Below are positions 31,479 to 39,480 of a stretch of DNA of 64,000 nucleotides, piece by piece. The stretch's first letter is position 1; each line of letters opens with the position of its first letter. Made by a program: the position numbers and the translations under genes. Origin of the DNA: Mumia sp. zg.B17 (lineage in GTDB: Bacteria; Actinomycetota; Actinomycetes; Propionibacteriales; Nocardioidaceae); the NCBI RefSeq assembly GCF_019550915.1, contig NZ_JAHWCI010000001.1:124001-188000 (forward strand). The letters are read 5' to 3'. Below the pieces are notes generated by a model. It worked only from the letters and a program-made list of their open reading frames with translations. It had not been told where the DNA came from and made no database searches.

Positions 31479-32777
31479 GTGAGGCTCGGGCACGAGGGAC
31501 GCGCGGTGTCGCCGAGGCGACTGCGCTGGCGCCGTACGGCGCCGCTGCTCGCCGCCGGCGCCTTGACGCTGACCGGCGTCTCCGCCGTCCACGCCGACGA
31601 GGTCCCGAGCGCGGAGGCCGTCGCGCAGGCCCAGCAGAACGTCGTCGCCAAGGGCGACCAGGTGGCGGCGATCCGGGCGCGCATCGCCGCGGCGACCAAG
31701 CGGGTCGACGACCTGGCGGTGCGAGCGGCCGAGGCGGCAGAGAAGGACAACGGCGCCCAGTACGCCCTCAGGAAGGCCGAGCACGCCGCCAAGGCCGCGC
31801 AGGCTGCCGCCAGGACCGCCGCCGCGGCCGCCGAGCAGGAGCGTCTCGCCGTCGAGCGGCAGGCCGTGGGTGGGATCGCCGCACGCGCGCCGTACAACCG
31901 GCTCCGCAGCTTCTTCTCCGACGACGGGCCGAGCTCGCTGCTGCACCAGCTCGCGGCGTACGACTCCGTCGGGGACGCGAGTCGTGCCGCGCTCGCGACG
32001 TACGAGTCCAAGCAGGCGGTCGCCATCGCGCTGAAGCGCCGCGCAGACGTCGCCGTCGCCGCGCGCGAGACCGCCGCCGACGCCGCGAGGGCGGCGAAGC
32101 AGGAGGCCCAGAAGGCCGTGGCCGCCGCCGCGGCGGCGCGGGCATCGCTCCAGCGCGACCGCGACCAGCTCATCCGCGAGCTCGCACACGCCGAAGGCAT
32201 CTCCGTCACCGTGGCCAGCAAGCGCCAGCGGGCGCTGGAGAAGCTGGCCCAGGCCGCTCAGGAGCAGGCCAACCGTCCGCCCGCTGCTGCCCCCTCGCTG
32301 CCGCCGACCGTCGACGAGCCGCCCGCGGCCGTCCCGGCGCCCGCGCCAGGCCCGGCGCCCGCGCCAGGCCCGGCGCCCGCGCCGCAGCCAGGAGCCACGC
32401 CCCCCAAGCGGGCGAAGGGCGTGGAGGCCGCGGTCCAGTTCGCGCTCGCCCAGGTCGGTGAGCCCTACGTGTGGGCGGGCGCCGGCCCGAACGTCTGGGA
32501 CTGCTCGGGTCTGACGATGCGAGCCTGGCAGGCCGCGGGCAAGAGCCTGCCGCACTTCAGCGGCGCCCAGTACGCGTCGTCGACGCCGATCGCGCTGTCC
32601 GACGCGCGCCGCGGCGACCTGCTCTTCTGGAGTCGCGGAGGCCCCGACTCCATCCACCACGTCGCGCTCTACCTCGGCGACGGCTGGATGGTCGAGGCGC
32701 CGCGACCGGGCAAGAGCGTGCAGGTCGTGTCGGTCTACTCCTGGACCGGGCCGGACCTCGCCGCCCGCATCCGCTGA
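31479..32777 (+). CDS. secreted NlpC/P60 peptidoglycan hydrolase
   Basis: A 432-aa exported endopeptidase of the RipA-like type. The signal peptide is about residues 19-39. A long Ala-rich coiled coil (45-262) follows, then a Pro/Ala/Gly linker (267-308) and an NlpC/P60 domain (312-432) with catalytic Cys342 in WDCSG and His394 in HHVALYLG. It cleaves within peptidoglycan stem peptides, usually at cell separation, with the coiled coil controlling access. The GTG start is 5 bases after AGGGGG. The 74-base leader is too short for the c-di-AMP riboswitch often found before such genes. Confidence 0.9.
   Translation: MRLGHEGRAVSPRRLRWRRTAPLLAAGALTLTGVSAVHADEVPSAEAVAQAQQNVVAKGDQVAAIRARIAAATKRVDDLAVRAAEAAEKDNGAQYALRKAEHAAKAAQAAARTAAAAAEQERLAVERQAVGGIAARAPYNRLRSFFSDDGPSSLLHQLAAYDSVGDASRAALATYESKQAVAIALKRRADVAVAARETAADAARAAKQEAQKAVAAAAAARASLQRDRDQLIRELAHAEGISVTVASKRQRALEKLAQAAQEQANRPPAAAPSLPPTVDEPPAAVPAPAPGPAPAPGPAPAPQPGATPPKRAKGVEAAVQFALAQVGEPYVWAGAGPNVWDCSGLTMRAWQAAGKSLPHFSGAQYASSTPIALSDARRGDLLFWSRGGPDSIHHVALYLGDGWMVEAPRPGKSVQVVSVYSWTGPDLAARIR
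32334..32384 (+). repeat. tandem 18-bp repeat in the proline linker
   Basis: Nearly three copies of CCGGCGCCCGCGCCAGGC lie in frame and encode repeated PAPAPG units in the linker of the NlpC/P60 hydrolase. The copies are almost identical at DNA level, so the copy number may vary between strains. Confidence 0.8.
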
Positions 32778-32825
32778 GGTCGGGCGGCAGATACTCTCCC
32801 TCCGCACCGGTCGCGAGAACGACGA

Positions 32826-32857
32826 AGGCCGCCGACCCCGTCTGGGATCAGCGGCCT
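32826..32857. terminator. putative bidirectional terminator hairpin
   Basis: AGGCCGC (32826-32832) and GCGGCCT (32851-32857) form a 7-bp stem between the convergent NlpC/P60 and pyrophosphatase genes. A short CCC/GGG pairing is possible inside the loop. There is no T tract, as is common in actinobacteria. Confidence 0.45.
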
Positions 32858-32878
32858 CCGTGCAGTCTCAGCGGACGA

Positions 32879-33391
32879 TCAGTGCTCGCCGTCCTCGTCG
32901 TGGGCAGGCTGCTCGTGGACGCGCTTGAACGACGCCTCCACCTCCAGCTCCGCCTCGCGACGGCCGACCCACTCGGCGCCCTCGACGGACTTGCCGGGCT
33001 CGAGATCCTTGTAGACCTCGAAGAAGTGCTGGATCTCCAGCCGGTCGAACTCGGGGACGTGACGGATGTCCTGCAGGTGCTCCTGGCGGGGATCGCCGAC
33101 GGGTACGCAGAGGACCTTGTCGTCGCCACCGGCCTCGTCGGTCATCCGGAACATGCCGATCGCGCGGCAGCGGATTAGGCAGCCGGGGAACGTCGGCGCG
33201 GAGAGCAGGACGAGTGCGTCGAGCGGGTCGGTGTCCTGGCCGAGGGTGTTCTCGATGAAGCCGTAGTCGGCCGGATACTGCGTGGAGGTGAACAGGGTGC
33301 GGTCCAGCCGGATCCGCCCGGTCTTGTGATCGACCTCGTACTTGTTGCGTACGCCCTTGGGGATCTCGACCGTGACGTCGAATTCCAGCAC
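32879..33391 (-). CDS. ppa: inorganic pyrophosphatase
   Basis: A 170-aa family I soluble pyrophosphatase that hydrolyses PPi to drive biosynthetic reactions. [33 protein letters not shown] (the DxDPxD metal site) and GDPR are intact. The GTG start at 33391 has a GGAGG ribosome site. In actinobacteria ppa commonly lies beside dacB; here a 5'-nucleotidase gene lies between them. Confidence 0.95.
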   Translation of the reverse strand: MLEFDVTVEIPKGVRNKYEVDHKTGRIRLDRTLFTSTQYPADYGFIENTLGQDTDPLDALVLLSAPTFPGCLIRCRAIGMFRMTDEAGGDDKVLCVPVGDPRQEHLQDIRHVPEFDRLEIQHFFEVYKDLEPGKSVEGAEWVGRREAELEVEASFKRVHEQPAHDEDGEH

Positions 33392-33468
33392 TGTTCCTCC
33401 ATTGGTTCTCGGCGACCGGCTCGTGCGCGGGTGTCCGGGCCGGTCCGACCCGACACGCACGGCGTGTC

Positions 33469-33474
33469 TAGTGT
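33469..33474 (+). promoter_or_regulatory. leaderless-type -10 for the short upstream ORF
   Basis: TAGTGT, 7 bases before the GTG at 33482. Confidence 0.45.
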
Positions 33475-33481
33475 CTCGTAC

Positions 33482-33547
33482 GTGCGCAAGACGGCAGGAC
33501 ACCGGGTGATCGACTGTGACGTGGGCAACACCACGTGCCGGCCGTGA
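33482..33547 (+). CDS. short upstream ORF / possible leader peptide
   Basis: A 21-codon reading frame beginning VRKTAGHRV and ending TTCRP, with Cys at positions 12 and 19. It has a TAGTGT -10 seven bases before its GTG, so it could be translated from a leaderless mRNA. Its TGA stop (33545-33547) overlaps a GTG (33544) that begins the 5'-nucleotidase, the same GTGA coupling seen in most operons here. It may act as a leader controlling, or simply feeding ribosomes to, the downstream gene. The peptide could be non-functional in itself. Confidence 0.4.
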   Translation: MRKTAGHRVIDCDVGNTTCRP

Positions 33548-35208
33548 CCGCACGTCTCACCGTGGTCGCGACGACCGACCTGCACGGGCAGGTGCGCGAT
33601 TTCGACTACGGCACCGACGCCCCGTACGCCGACGTCTACGGCAACGGCATCGGACTCGCTCGGGTCGCCTCGGTCGTCGAGCGCATCCGCGCGGACGCCC
33701 CTGGCGCCCTGCTCGTGGACGCGGGCGACCTGCTCGAGGGGAGTGCGCTCGCGCACCACTACTCCGGCCGCCTCCGCGACGACGACCCGCCGCTCCACCC
33801 GATGGCCGCGGCGATGAACTACCTCCGCTACGACGCCGTGACGCTCGGCAACCACGAGCTCGACTACGGTGTCGCCGCGCTCACCAGGTTGCGCGAGCAG
33901 CTCGACGCGCCGCTCCTCGCCGGCAACGTCCGCGACGCCGCGACCGGGGTCCCCGCCTTCGAGGGAGGCCTGGTCCGGGACGTCCCGCTCGCGGGCGGCG
34001 CGGTGGTCCGCGTCGGGATCATCGGTCTCACGACTCCCCAGGTGACGACGTGGAACCGCGACGTCGCGGCGCAGCTCCGGTTCGACGACCTCGTGACCGC
34101 TGCCGGACCGTTGGTCGACGATGTGCGCGGGCGTGGTGCGGACGTCGTCGTCGCCGTCGTCCACTCCGGCATCGTCGAGCCGGCGACCCGCGAGAACGCC
34201 GCCGTCGCGCTGGCCCGCGAGGTCTCGGGGATCGACGTGATCGTGGCGGGGCACGCGCACGTCGAGGTCGCCGAACACCGCGAACGCGGGCCGGACGGCC
34301 GCACTGTGGTGCTGACCGAGCCGCTCTGCTGGGGGATGCGCGTCGCCGTCGTCGAGCTCGACCTCACCGTCCGAGGCGGTCGCTGGTGCGTCCTGGACTC
34401 GCGGGCACGCCTCGTCGACACCGCGCGATCCCCCGAGGACCCGGCCGTGGTCTCGCTGGTCGAGCCGCAGCACACCCACGTCCGGGCCCTGGGCGCGCAG
34501 ATCGTCGGGCACGCGGTCACAGCCGTCGATGCCGAGCCGGCGCGCTATCGAGCCACCGACGCACTCGCGCTCGTCGCCCGCGCCCAGGCCGAGGGCGCCC
34601 GTCGCCGAGCAGATGCCGACGTGCCCCTCATCAGCCTCGTGAGCCCCACGAGCCGCCACGCATCCATCGCGGTCGGCCCGGTACGCCGCCGTCAGGTGGC
34701 GGCGCTCTGCACCTTCGACAGCGGCATCGTGGTGGTCGCCCTGGACGGACGGCGCCTGAGGGCGCACCTCGAGCACGCCGCCGCCTTCTTCCACGGCGTG
34801 ACGACCGCCGGGGATCACGACCCCGACACGCTCACGAACGCGCCCACCCCTCGTACGCCGCTGGGGACGCCGGACTTCGACTACGACGTCGCCTACGGGA
34901 TCGACGCACCGGTGACCTACGACATCGACCTCGCGCGGACCGTCGGCCGGCGGATCACGGGGCTGTCGTACGACGGCGCCTCCCTCGCCGACGACCAGCC
35001 GCTGCACGTGGTGGTGAGCCGATACCGCGCCTCCGGTGCGGCGGCGTACCCCGACGTCGCCGAGGCGCCGGTCGTCCACGAGGTCTGCGACTCACTGCGG
35101 ACGCTGGTGGAGCGTTACCTCGCGGCGGGTGCCCCGTACGCCTCGACGCACGCGCACTGGCGGCTGGTGCACGCCGGGACGCCACTGACGTTCGCCCCCG
35201 CCGGATAG
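33544..35208 (+). CDS. bifunctional metallophosphoesterase/5'-nucleotidase
   Basis: About 554 aa. The N-terminal calcineurin-like domain (1-230) has [22 protein letters not shown] and GHAHVE, the full two-metal site; the C-terminal 5'-nucleotidase domain (about 320-530) has [16 protein letters not shown]. It resembles UshA/CpdB enzymes that dephosphorylate nucleotides or 2',3'-cyclic nucleotides. Those are normally exported, yet no signal peptide is visible, implying a cytoplasmic role. GTG at 33544 is chosen because it overlaps the stop of the short upstream ORF; an in-frame GTG at 33535 is the alternative. No Shine-Dalgarno serves either. Confidence 0.88.
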   Translation: MTARLTVVATTDLHGQVRDFDYGTDAPYADVYGNGIGLARVASVVERIRADAPGALLVDAGDLLEGSALAHHYSGRLRDDDPPLHPMAAAMNYLRYDAVTLGNHELDYGVAALTRLREQLDAPLLAGNVRDAATGVPAFEGGLVRDVPLAGGAVVRVGIIGLTTPQVTTWNRDVAAQLRFDDLVTAAGPLVDDVRGRGADVVVAVVHSGIVEPATRENAAVALAREVSGIDVIVAGHAHVEVAEHRERGPDGRTVVLTEPLCWGMRVAVVELDLTVRGGRWCVLDSRARLVDTARSPEDPAVVSLVEPQHTHVRALGAQIVGHAVTAVDAEPARYRATDALALVARAQAEGARRRADADVPLISLVSPTSRHASIAVGPVRRRQVAALCTFDSGIVVVALDGRRLRAHLEHAAAFFHGVTTAGDHDPDTLTNAPTPRTPLGTPDFDYDVAYGIDAPVTYDIDLARTVGRRITGLSYDGASLADDQPLHVVVSRYRASGAAAYPDVAEAPVVHEVCDSLRTLVERYLAAGAPYASTHAHWRLVHAGTPLTFAPAG

Positions 35209-35211
35209 GCT
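35206..35211 (+). promoter_or_regulatory. leaderless-type -10 for dacB
   Basis: TAGGCT, 7 bases before the ATG at 35219; the TAG is also the stop codon of the 5'-nucleotidase. Confidence 0.5.
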
Positions 35212-35218
35212 CGTCCGC

Positions 35219-36697
35219 ATGCGATCGCGCACTTCCGAGGCCGGCCGTGCGTGGCCCTACCTGCTGCTCGCGGTCGTGCTGCTGATCGCCGGCGGCGGAG
35301 TCGCGGCGTACGGCCTGGGCTACCTCGACCGGTGGGTCTGCGAGGACGGCACCTGCGAGGCCCGCCAGCCGGAGCGGGCCGCGGTCCCCGACACCCCGCC
35401 CGCGCCCGCCCTCCGACCGGTCCTCGCTGCCGCACCGGACCCCGGGCTGGACGCCGCCGCGGTCCAGAAGGCGGTCGGCCCGCTCCTCGGACGCAAGGCA
35501 CTCGGCTCTCACGTCGGGTTCGCCGTCTCCGACCTGTCGACGGGCAAGCAGGTGTGGTCCTCGGGCACCGGCACCTTCGCGCCCGCGTCGACGCTCAAGC
35601 TCTTCACCGCGTTGGCGGCGGTGACGTCGATCGGCGCCGAGCACCGCTTCCGCACGACGGTCCTGCACGACACGACCGGCACCGGCACGGGAGGGTCGGT
35701 CACCCCCGGCACCGCCGCCCCGCCGGCGACCGACGCACCGTCGCCCGCACCCGCCCGCATCGTCCTGGTCGGCGGCGGCGACCCCTACCTGACCGCTACG
35801 TCCGGCCCCGAGGCCCGTGGGTCGTACCCGCAGCAGGCGTCACTCGCCCAGCTCGCCCGCCGGACCGCCGCCGCGCTGAAGGCCGACGGCGTCACGGAGG
35901 TCTCGCTGGGGTATGACCCGTCGCTCTTCACCGGCCCGGCGGTCAGTCCGGCGTGGGAGCCGACCTACATCACCTCGTTCGTCACCACCCCGGTCAGCGC
36001 CCTGTGGGTCGATCAGGGCATGGACGGATGGCGACGCAGCGCCAAGCCGGACCGCCAGGCGGCGCAGGTCTTCGCCCGGCAGCTGAGGGCCCGCGGCATC
36101 GCCGTCTCGACGGTCGCGAAGGCAGCACGGCCGGTGGAGTCGGAGGAGCTCGCTGCCATCACCAGCGCGACGGTGGCACAGATCGTCCAGTCGGTCATCG
36201 AGAACAGCGACAACCAGGCGGCCGAGGTCCTGCTACGCCACATCGCGCTCGCCGAGGACCAGCCGGCGAGCTTCGCGGGAGGCGTGAAGGCGGTCGAGTC
36301 CGTGCTGAGCGGTCTGGGGATCCCGTGGCAGGGCAACACCGTCTACGACGGCAGCGGCCTCGCACGCGGCAACCGGGTCACCCTCGCGTCGATGCTCGCG
36401 GTGGTCACCTCGGGCTCGGAGCTGTTCGACCGCTATCCCGTCGCCGGTTTCAACGGCTCCCTCGCCGCGCGGTTCACCGCGACCGGGACGGAGCCCGCGC
36501 TCGGTGCCGTCCGCGCCAAGACCGGCACGCTGAGCGGCGTCCACAGCCTGGCGGGCACGACGACGACGCGTGACGGCACTCCCGTCGGGTTCGTCCTGAT
36601 GACCGACCGGGTCCCGGTCCCGAAGACGCTCGACGCGCGCACGACCCTGGACCGGATCACCGCCCGGCTGTCGGCCTGCACCTGCGCTAGCGGCTGA
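35219..36697 (+). CDS. dacB: D-alanyl-D-alanine carboxypeptidase/endopeptidase (PBP4 type)
   Basis: A 492-aa class C low-molecular-weight penicillin-binding protein. Its N-terminal membrane anchor is at about 13-35. The SxxK motif is Ser124-Thr-Leu-Lys127 (ASTLKLF); the SxN motif lies in ENSDNQAAEVL and the KTG motif in AKTGTLSG, with the long PBP4 insertion between the first two. It trims or cleaves peptidoglycan stem peptides outside the cell. Two cysteines just after the helix (41 and 46) may form a disulfide. Its last 11 bases overlap the convergent dehydrogenase gene. Confidence 0.92.
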   Translation: MRSRTSEAGRAWPYLLLAVVLLIAGGGVAAYGLGYLDRWVCEDGTCEARQPERAAVPDTPPAPALRPVLAAAPDPGLDAAAVQKAVGPLLGRKALGSHVGFAVSDLSTGKQVWSSGTGTFAPASTLKLFTALAAVTSIGAEHRFRTTVLHDTTGTGTGGSVTPGTAAPPATDAPSPAPARIVLVGGGDPYLTATSGPEARGSYPQQASLAQLARRTAAALKADGVTEVSLGYDPSLFTGPAVSPAWEPTYITSFVTTPVSALWVDQGMDGWRRSAKPDRQAAQVFARQLRARGIAVSTVAKAARPVESEELAAITSATVAQIVQSVIENSDNQAAEVLLRHIALAEDQPASFAGGVKAVESVLSGLGIPWQGNTVYDGSGLARGNRVTLASMLAVVTSGSELFDRYPVAGFNGSLAARFTATGTEPALGAVRAKTGTLSGVHSLAGTTTTRDGTPVGFVLMTDRVPVPKTLDARTTLDRITARLSACTCASG

Positions 36698-37745
36698 CCA
36701 CCGCGGCGACCGCGTCGGCGACCTCGGTCGTACGCGCCGTCCCGCCGAGGTCCGGTGTCCGGGTCGCGGGCGAGCGGACCGTGGACCGCACCGCGGCCAG
36801 GAGGTCGGCCCCGGCTTCCTCGTGACCGAGGTGGTCGAGCATCATCGCCGCGGACCACAGAGCGCCGACCGGGTCGGCGACTCCCCGGCCCGCGATGTCG
36901 GGAGCCGAGCCGTGCACCGGCTCGAACATCGAGGGGAACGTCCGGGTCGGGTCGAGGTTCGCCGAGGGCGCGACGCCGATGCTGCCTGCCACCGCGGCCG
37001 CGAGGTCGCTGAGGATGTCGCCGAAGAGGTTGGAGCCCACGATCACGTCGAACCGCCCGGGCTCGAGCACGAGCTTCGCGGCGAGCGCGTCGATGTGCTC
37101 GGCATCCCAGCGCACGTCGCCGAACCGTTCGGCACGTTCGGCCACCACCTCGTCCCAGAACGGGAGCGTGTGCACGATGCCGTTGCTCTTGGTCGCCGAC
37201 GTGAGGTAGCCGCTGCGGGCACGGGCAAGCTCGAAGGCATAGTCCACGACGCGCGTCACGCCCGCACGCGTGAACACCGACTCCTGCACCGCCATCTCGT
37301 CGGGGAAGCCCCGGTTGAGCCGGCCACCGATCTCGCTGTACTCGCCCTCGACGTTCTCGCGGACCACCACCAGGTCGACGTCACCGGCGCGGACGTCGCG
37401 CAGCGGACTGTCGACGCCGTCGAGCACCGCCACCGGGCGCAGGTTCACGTACTGCCGGAAGGTCCGCCGGATCGGGATGAGCAACCCCCACAGCGACACG
37501 TGGTCGGGGACACCGGGCCACCCGACGGCGCCCAGCAGGATCGCGTCGTACGGGCGGAGCAGGTCCAGCCCGTCCGCGGGCATCATCGCGCCCTGCTCCA
37601 GATGGCGGCGGCACGACCAGTCGAAGGTGTCGTACGCGAGGTCCAGCCCGTGCGACCGTGCGACCGCGTCGAGCGCCGTGCGGGTGGCGCTGACGACCTC
37701 CGGCCCGATCCCGTCGCCCGGGATCACCGCGATCTGCTGCGTCAT
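36687..37745 (-). CDS. tartrate dehydrogenase / isocitrate-isopropylmalate dehydrogenase family
   Basis: A 352-aa beta-decarboxylating dehydrogenase. The start IPGDGIGPEV, LLGAVGWPGVPDHVSLWGLL, the Arg-rich substrate segment IPIRRTF, VRENVEGEYS, and SNLFGDILSD with EPVHGSAPDIAG identify the tartrate dehydrogenase (TtuC) subgroup, which acts on tartrate, D-malate or related acids with NAD and a divalent metal. It lies 7 bases downstream of an SLC13-type transporter gene in one operon, which supports a role in dicarboxylate catabolism. D-malate dehydrogenase is an equally likely activity. Confidence 0.87.
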   Translation of the reverse strand: MTQQIAVIPGDGIGPEVVSATRTALDAVARSHGLDLAYDTFDWSCRRHLEQGAMMPADGLDLLRPYDAILLGAVGWPGVPDHVSLWGLLIPIRRTFRQYVNLRPVAVLDGVDSPLRDVRAGDVDLVVVRENVEGEYSEIGGRLNRGFPDEMAVQESVFTRAGVTRVVDYAFELARARSGYLTSATKSNGIVHTLPFWDEVVAERAERFGDVRWDAEHIDALAAKLVLEPGRFDVIVGSNLFGDILSDLAAAVAGSIGVAPSANLDPTRTFPSMFEPVHGSAPDIAGRGVADPVGALWSAAMMLDHLGHEEAGADLLAAVRSTVRSPATRTPDLGGTARTTEVADAVAAVVSR

Positions 37746-37752
37746 CGTCGGC

Positions 37753-39366
37753 TCAGGTGCCCAGCCCGAGCACCGAGATCATCAACGGCAGGATGACGAT
37801 GATGAGGATCGCGCCGATGACGTCGAACGAGATGCCCGAACGGATCATCCGCGTGATCGGGACCACGCCGGAGCCGTAGACGATCGCGTTCTGCGGCGTC
37901 GACACCGGGAGCATGAAGCCGAACGACGCCGCGAACGTCGCCGCCAGCGCGGGGACGAACGGGTTCACGTCGGCCGCCATCGCGATCGGGATGATGATCG
38001 GGACCACGACCGCCGCCGACGCCGTGTTGCTCGTGGTCTCCGAGACCGCGATCGCGAGCACCACCGCGAAGGCGGTGAGGAGGACCGCGCTGCTCAGACC
38101 CAGCCAGTTGTAGGCCCCGTTGCCGATCGTCTCGGCCAGGCCGGTCGAGGCGAGCAGCGATCCGAAGATGATGCCGGTGCCGAAGAGGACGACGGTGCCC
38201 CAGTCGATCTTGGTGGCGTCGCTCCAGCGGAGGGTGAACTCACGGTTGGCCCAGTCGGTGGGCAGCAGGAACAGCAGCGAGGCGCCCAGCACCGCGACGA
38301 CGCCCTCGTCGAGGCGGTCGGAGACTGTCTCGTACGTCCCCGACTCGGTGCCGGCCACCAGCGCCACGATGCCCGGCAGGATCCACAGCGAGACGGTGAC
38401 GACAAAGGCGAGGAGGGTGTTCTTCTCCGCGCGCGAGAGGGGACCGAGCTCGGCCTTCTCGGCGCGGACCCACTCGTCGACGCCCTCCAGGCGCTTGATC
38501 TCGGGCCGGTTCACCAGGAGGAGGACGACGGCCAGCGCGACGAACATCAGGGCGCAGACCGGGATCGCGAGCAGCATCCAGTCGAGGAACGCGATCGTCT
38601 CCCCGGTCGCCTCCTCGATCAGGCCGCGGCCGATGAGGTTGGGCGGGGACCCGACCGGGGTCAGCAGCCCACCGACGCTCGCGCCGTAGGCCAGCATCAG
38701 CATCAGCGCCGCGCCGACCCGGAGCCGCAGGGGATCGAAGTCGTCCTCGACGATGCCTTGGGACTGCATGAGCTTCGCGATGACGGTCAGGATGCCGATG
38801 GCCGTCGGGAGCAGCATCGCCACCGTGGCGGTGTTGGAGACGAAGGCCGAGAGCAGACAGGTGATGGCGCCGAACGCGATGATGACCCGCGTCGTGGACG
38901 TCCCCACGCCGGGCAGGTTGAGCACGAACATCGCGAACCGCTTCGCCAGCCCGTGCTTGAGCATCGCCTGGGCGAGGATGAAGGCACCGATGAACGTGAA
39001 GACGGTCGACGAACCGAACGGCGCCAGCGCGTCGTCAGCCGGGACGACGCCGATCAGCACGATCGCGGCGATGCCGATGAAGCCACCGACCGGGATCGGG
39101 ACCGCCTCGGTGACCCACAGGATCACGACGCCGACGAGGACCGCGGCCAGCTTGTGCTGCTGGTCGGGGAGGTCGAACGGGATCAGCAGCATGACGATCG
39201 TGGCGAGCGGCGCGAGCGCGAGACCGGAGGTGCGTCGCGCCTTCTCGAACCGCTCCTCCTGCGGTGACAGGCGTTGCTCGCCGAGACTGCGGTAGGTGGC
39301 GCTCCCGAGGAATGCCTGGTCCACGTCGGTGGTGTTCGAACCAGGCTCGCGGTCGACGGTGCTCAT
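37753..39366 (-). CDS. SLC13/DASS-family anion (dicarboxylate) transporter
   Basis: A 537-aa sodium:dicarboxylate symporter type protein with about 11-12 helices. The two signature hairpin regions are visible: SNTATVAMLLPTAIGI in the first half and SETTSNTASAAVVVPI in the second, each with the Ser-Asn-Thr binding motif, plus TPVGSPPNLI. The soluble N-terminus (about 45 residues) is long for the family. A strong AGGAGAGA precedes the ATG. With the downstream tartrate-type dehydrogenase it forms an uptake-and-oxidation pair, and a CRP-like site lies 46 bases upstream. Confidence 0.9.
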   Translation of the reverse strand: MSTVDREPGSNTTDVDQAFLGSATYRSLGEQRLSPQEERFEKARRTSGLALAPLATIVMLLIPFDLPDQQHKLAAVLVGVVILWVTEAVPIPVGGFIGIAAIVLIGVVPADDALAPFGSSTVFTFIGAFILAQAMLKHGLAKRFAMFVLNLPGVGTSTTRVIIAFGAITCLLSAFVSNTATVAMLLPTAIGILTVIAKLMQSQGIVEDDFDPLRLRVGAALMLMLAYGASVGGLLTPVGSPPNLIGRGLIEEATGETIAFLDWMLLAIPVCALMFVALAVVLLLVNRPEIKRLEGVDEWVRAEKAELGPLSRAEKNTLLAFVVTVSLWILPGIVALVAGTESGTYETVSDRLDEGVVAVLGASLLFLLPTDWANREFTLRWSDATKIDWGTVVLFGTGIIFGSLLASTGLAETIGNGAYNWLGLSSAVLLTAFAVVLAIAVSETTSNTASAAVVVPIIIPIAMAADVNPFVPALAATFAASFGFMLPVSTPQNAIVYGSGVVPITRMIRSGISFDVIGAILIIVILPLMISVLGLGT

Positions 39367-39411
39367 GGCATCTCTCCTGGGGTCGGCAGGGCGTCGTCGG
39401 TACGCAGTCGG

Positions 39412-39427
39412 TGTTACCTGGATCACA
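39412..39427. promoter_or_regulatory. CRP-like binding site upstream of the SLC13 operon
   Basis: TGTTACCTGGATCACA is a 16-base near-palindrome of the TGTGA-N6-TCACA type, with one mismatch. It lies between the divergent SLC13 and metalloprotease genes, 46 bases before the SLC13 ATG. Confidence 0.45.
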
Positions 39428-39468
39428 CTGTCACAAAACGTCTCCCTTCGTGAGTGAGGACAGCCGCG

Positions 39469-39474
39469 TAGGCT
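39469..39474 (+). promoter_or_regulatory. leaderless-type -10 for the metalloprotease gene
   Basis: TAGGCT, exactly 6 bases before the ATG at 39481. Confidence 0.6.
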
Positions 39475-39480
39475 CGGCGC

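Noticed and set aside
32334-32384. Tandem 18-bp units as a CRISPR or minisatellite
   Set aside because: There are no spacers, and the repeats are in frame with a Pro/Ala linker, so this is a coding repeat.
33515-33530. CRP-like TGTGACGTGGGCAACA
   Set aside because: Two mismatches in one half-site, and it lies within the short upstream ORF downstream of the predicted start site.
33175-35079. 634-codon minus-strand frame over ppa and the 5'-nucleotidase
   Set aside because: It contains ppa out of frame and low-complexity sequence; both real genes have intact motifs.
37270-39267. Long plus-strand open frame over the dehydrogenase and SLC13 genes
   Set aside because: It is low-complexity, Arg/Asp-rich and antisense to two clear genes.
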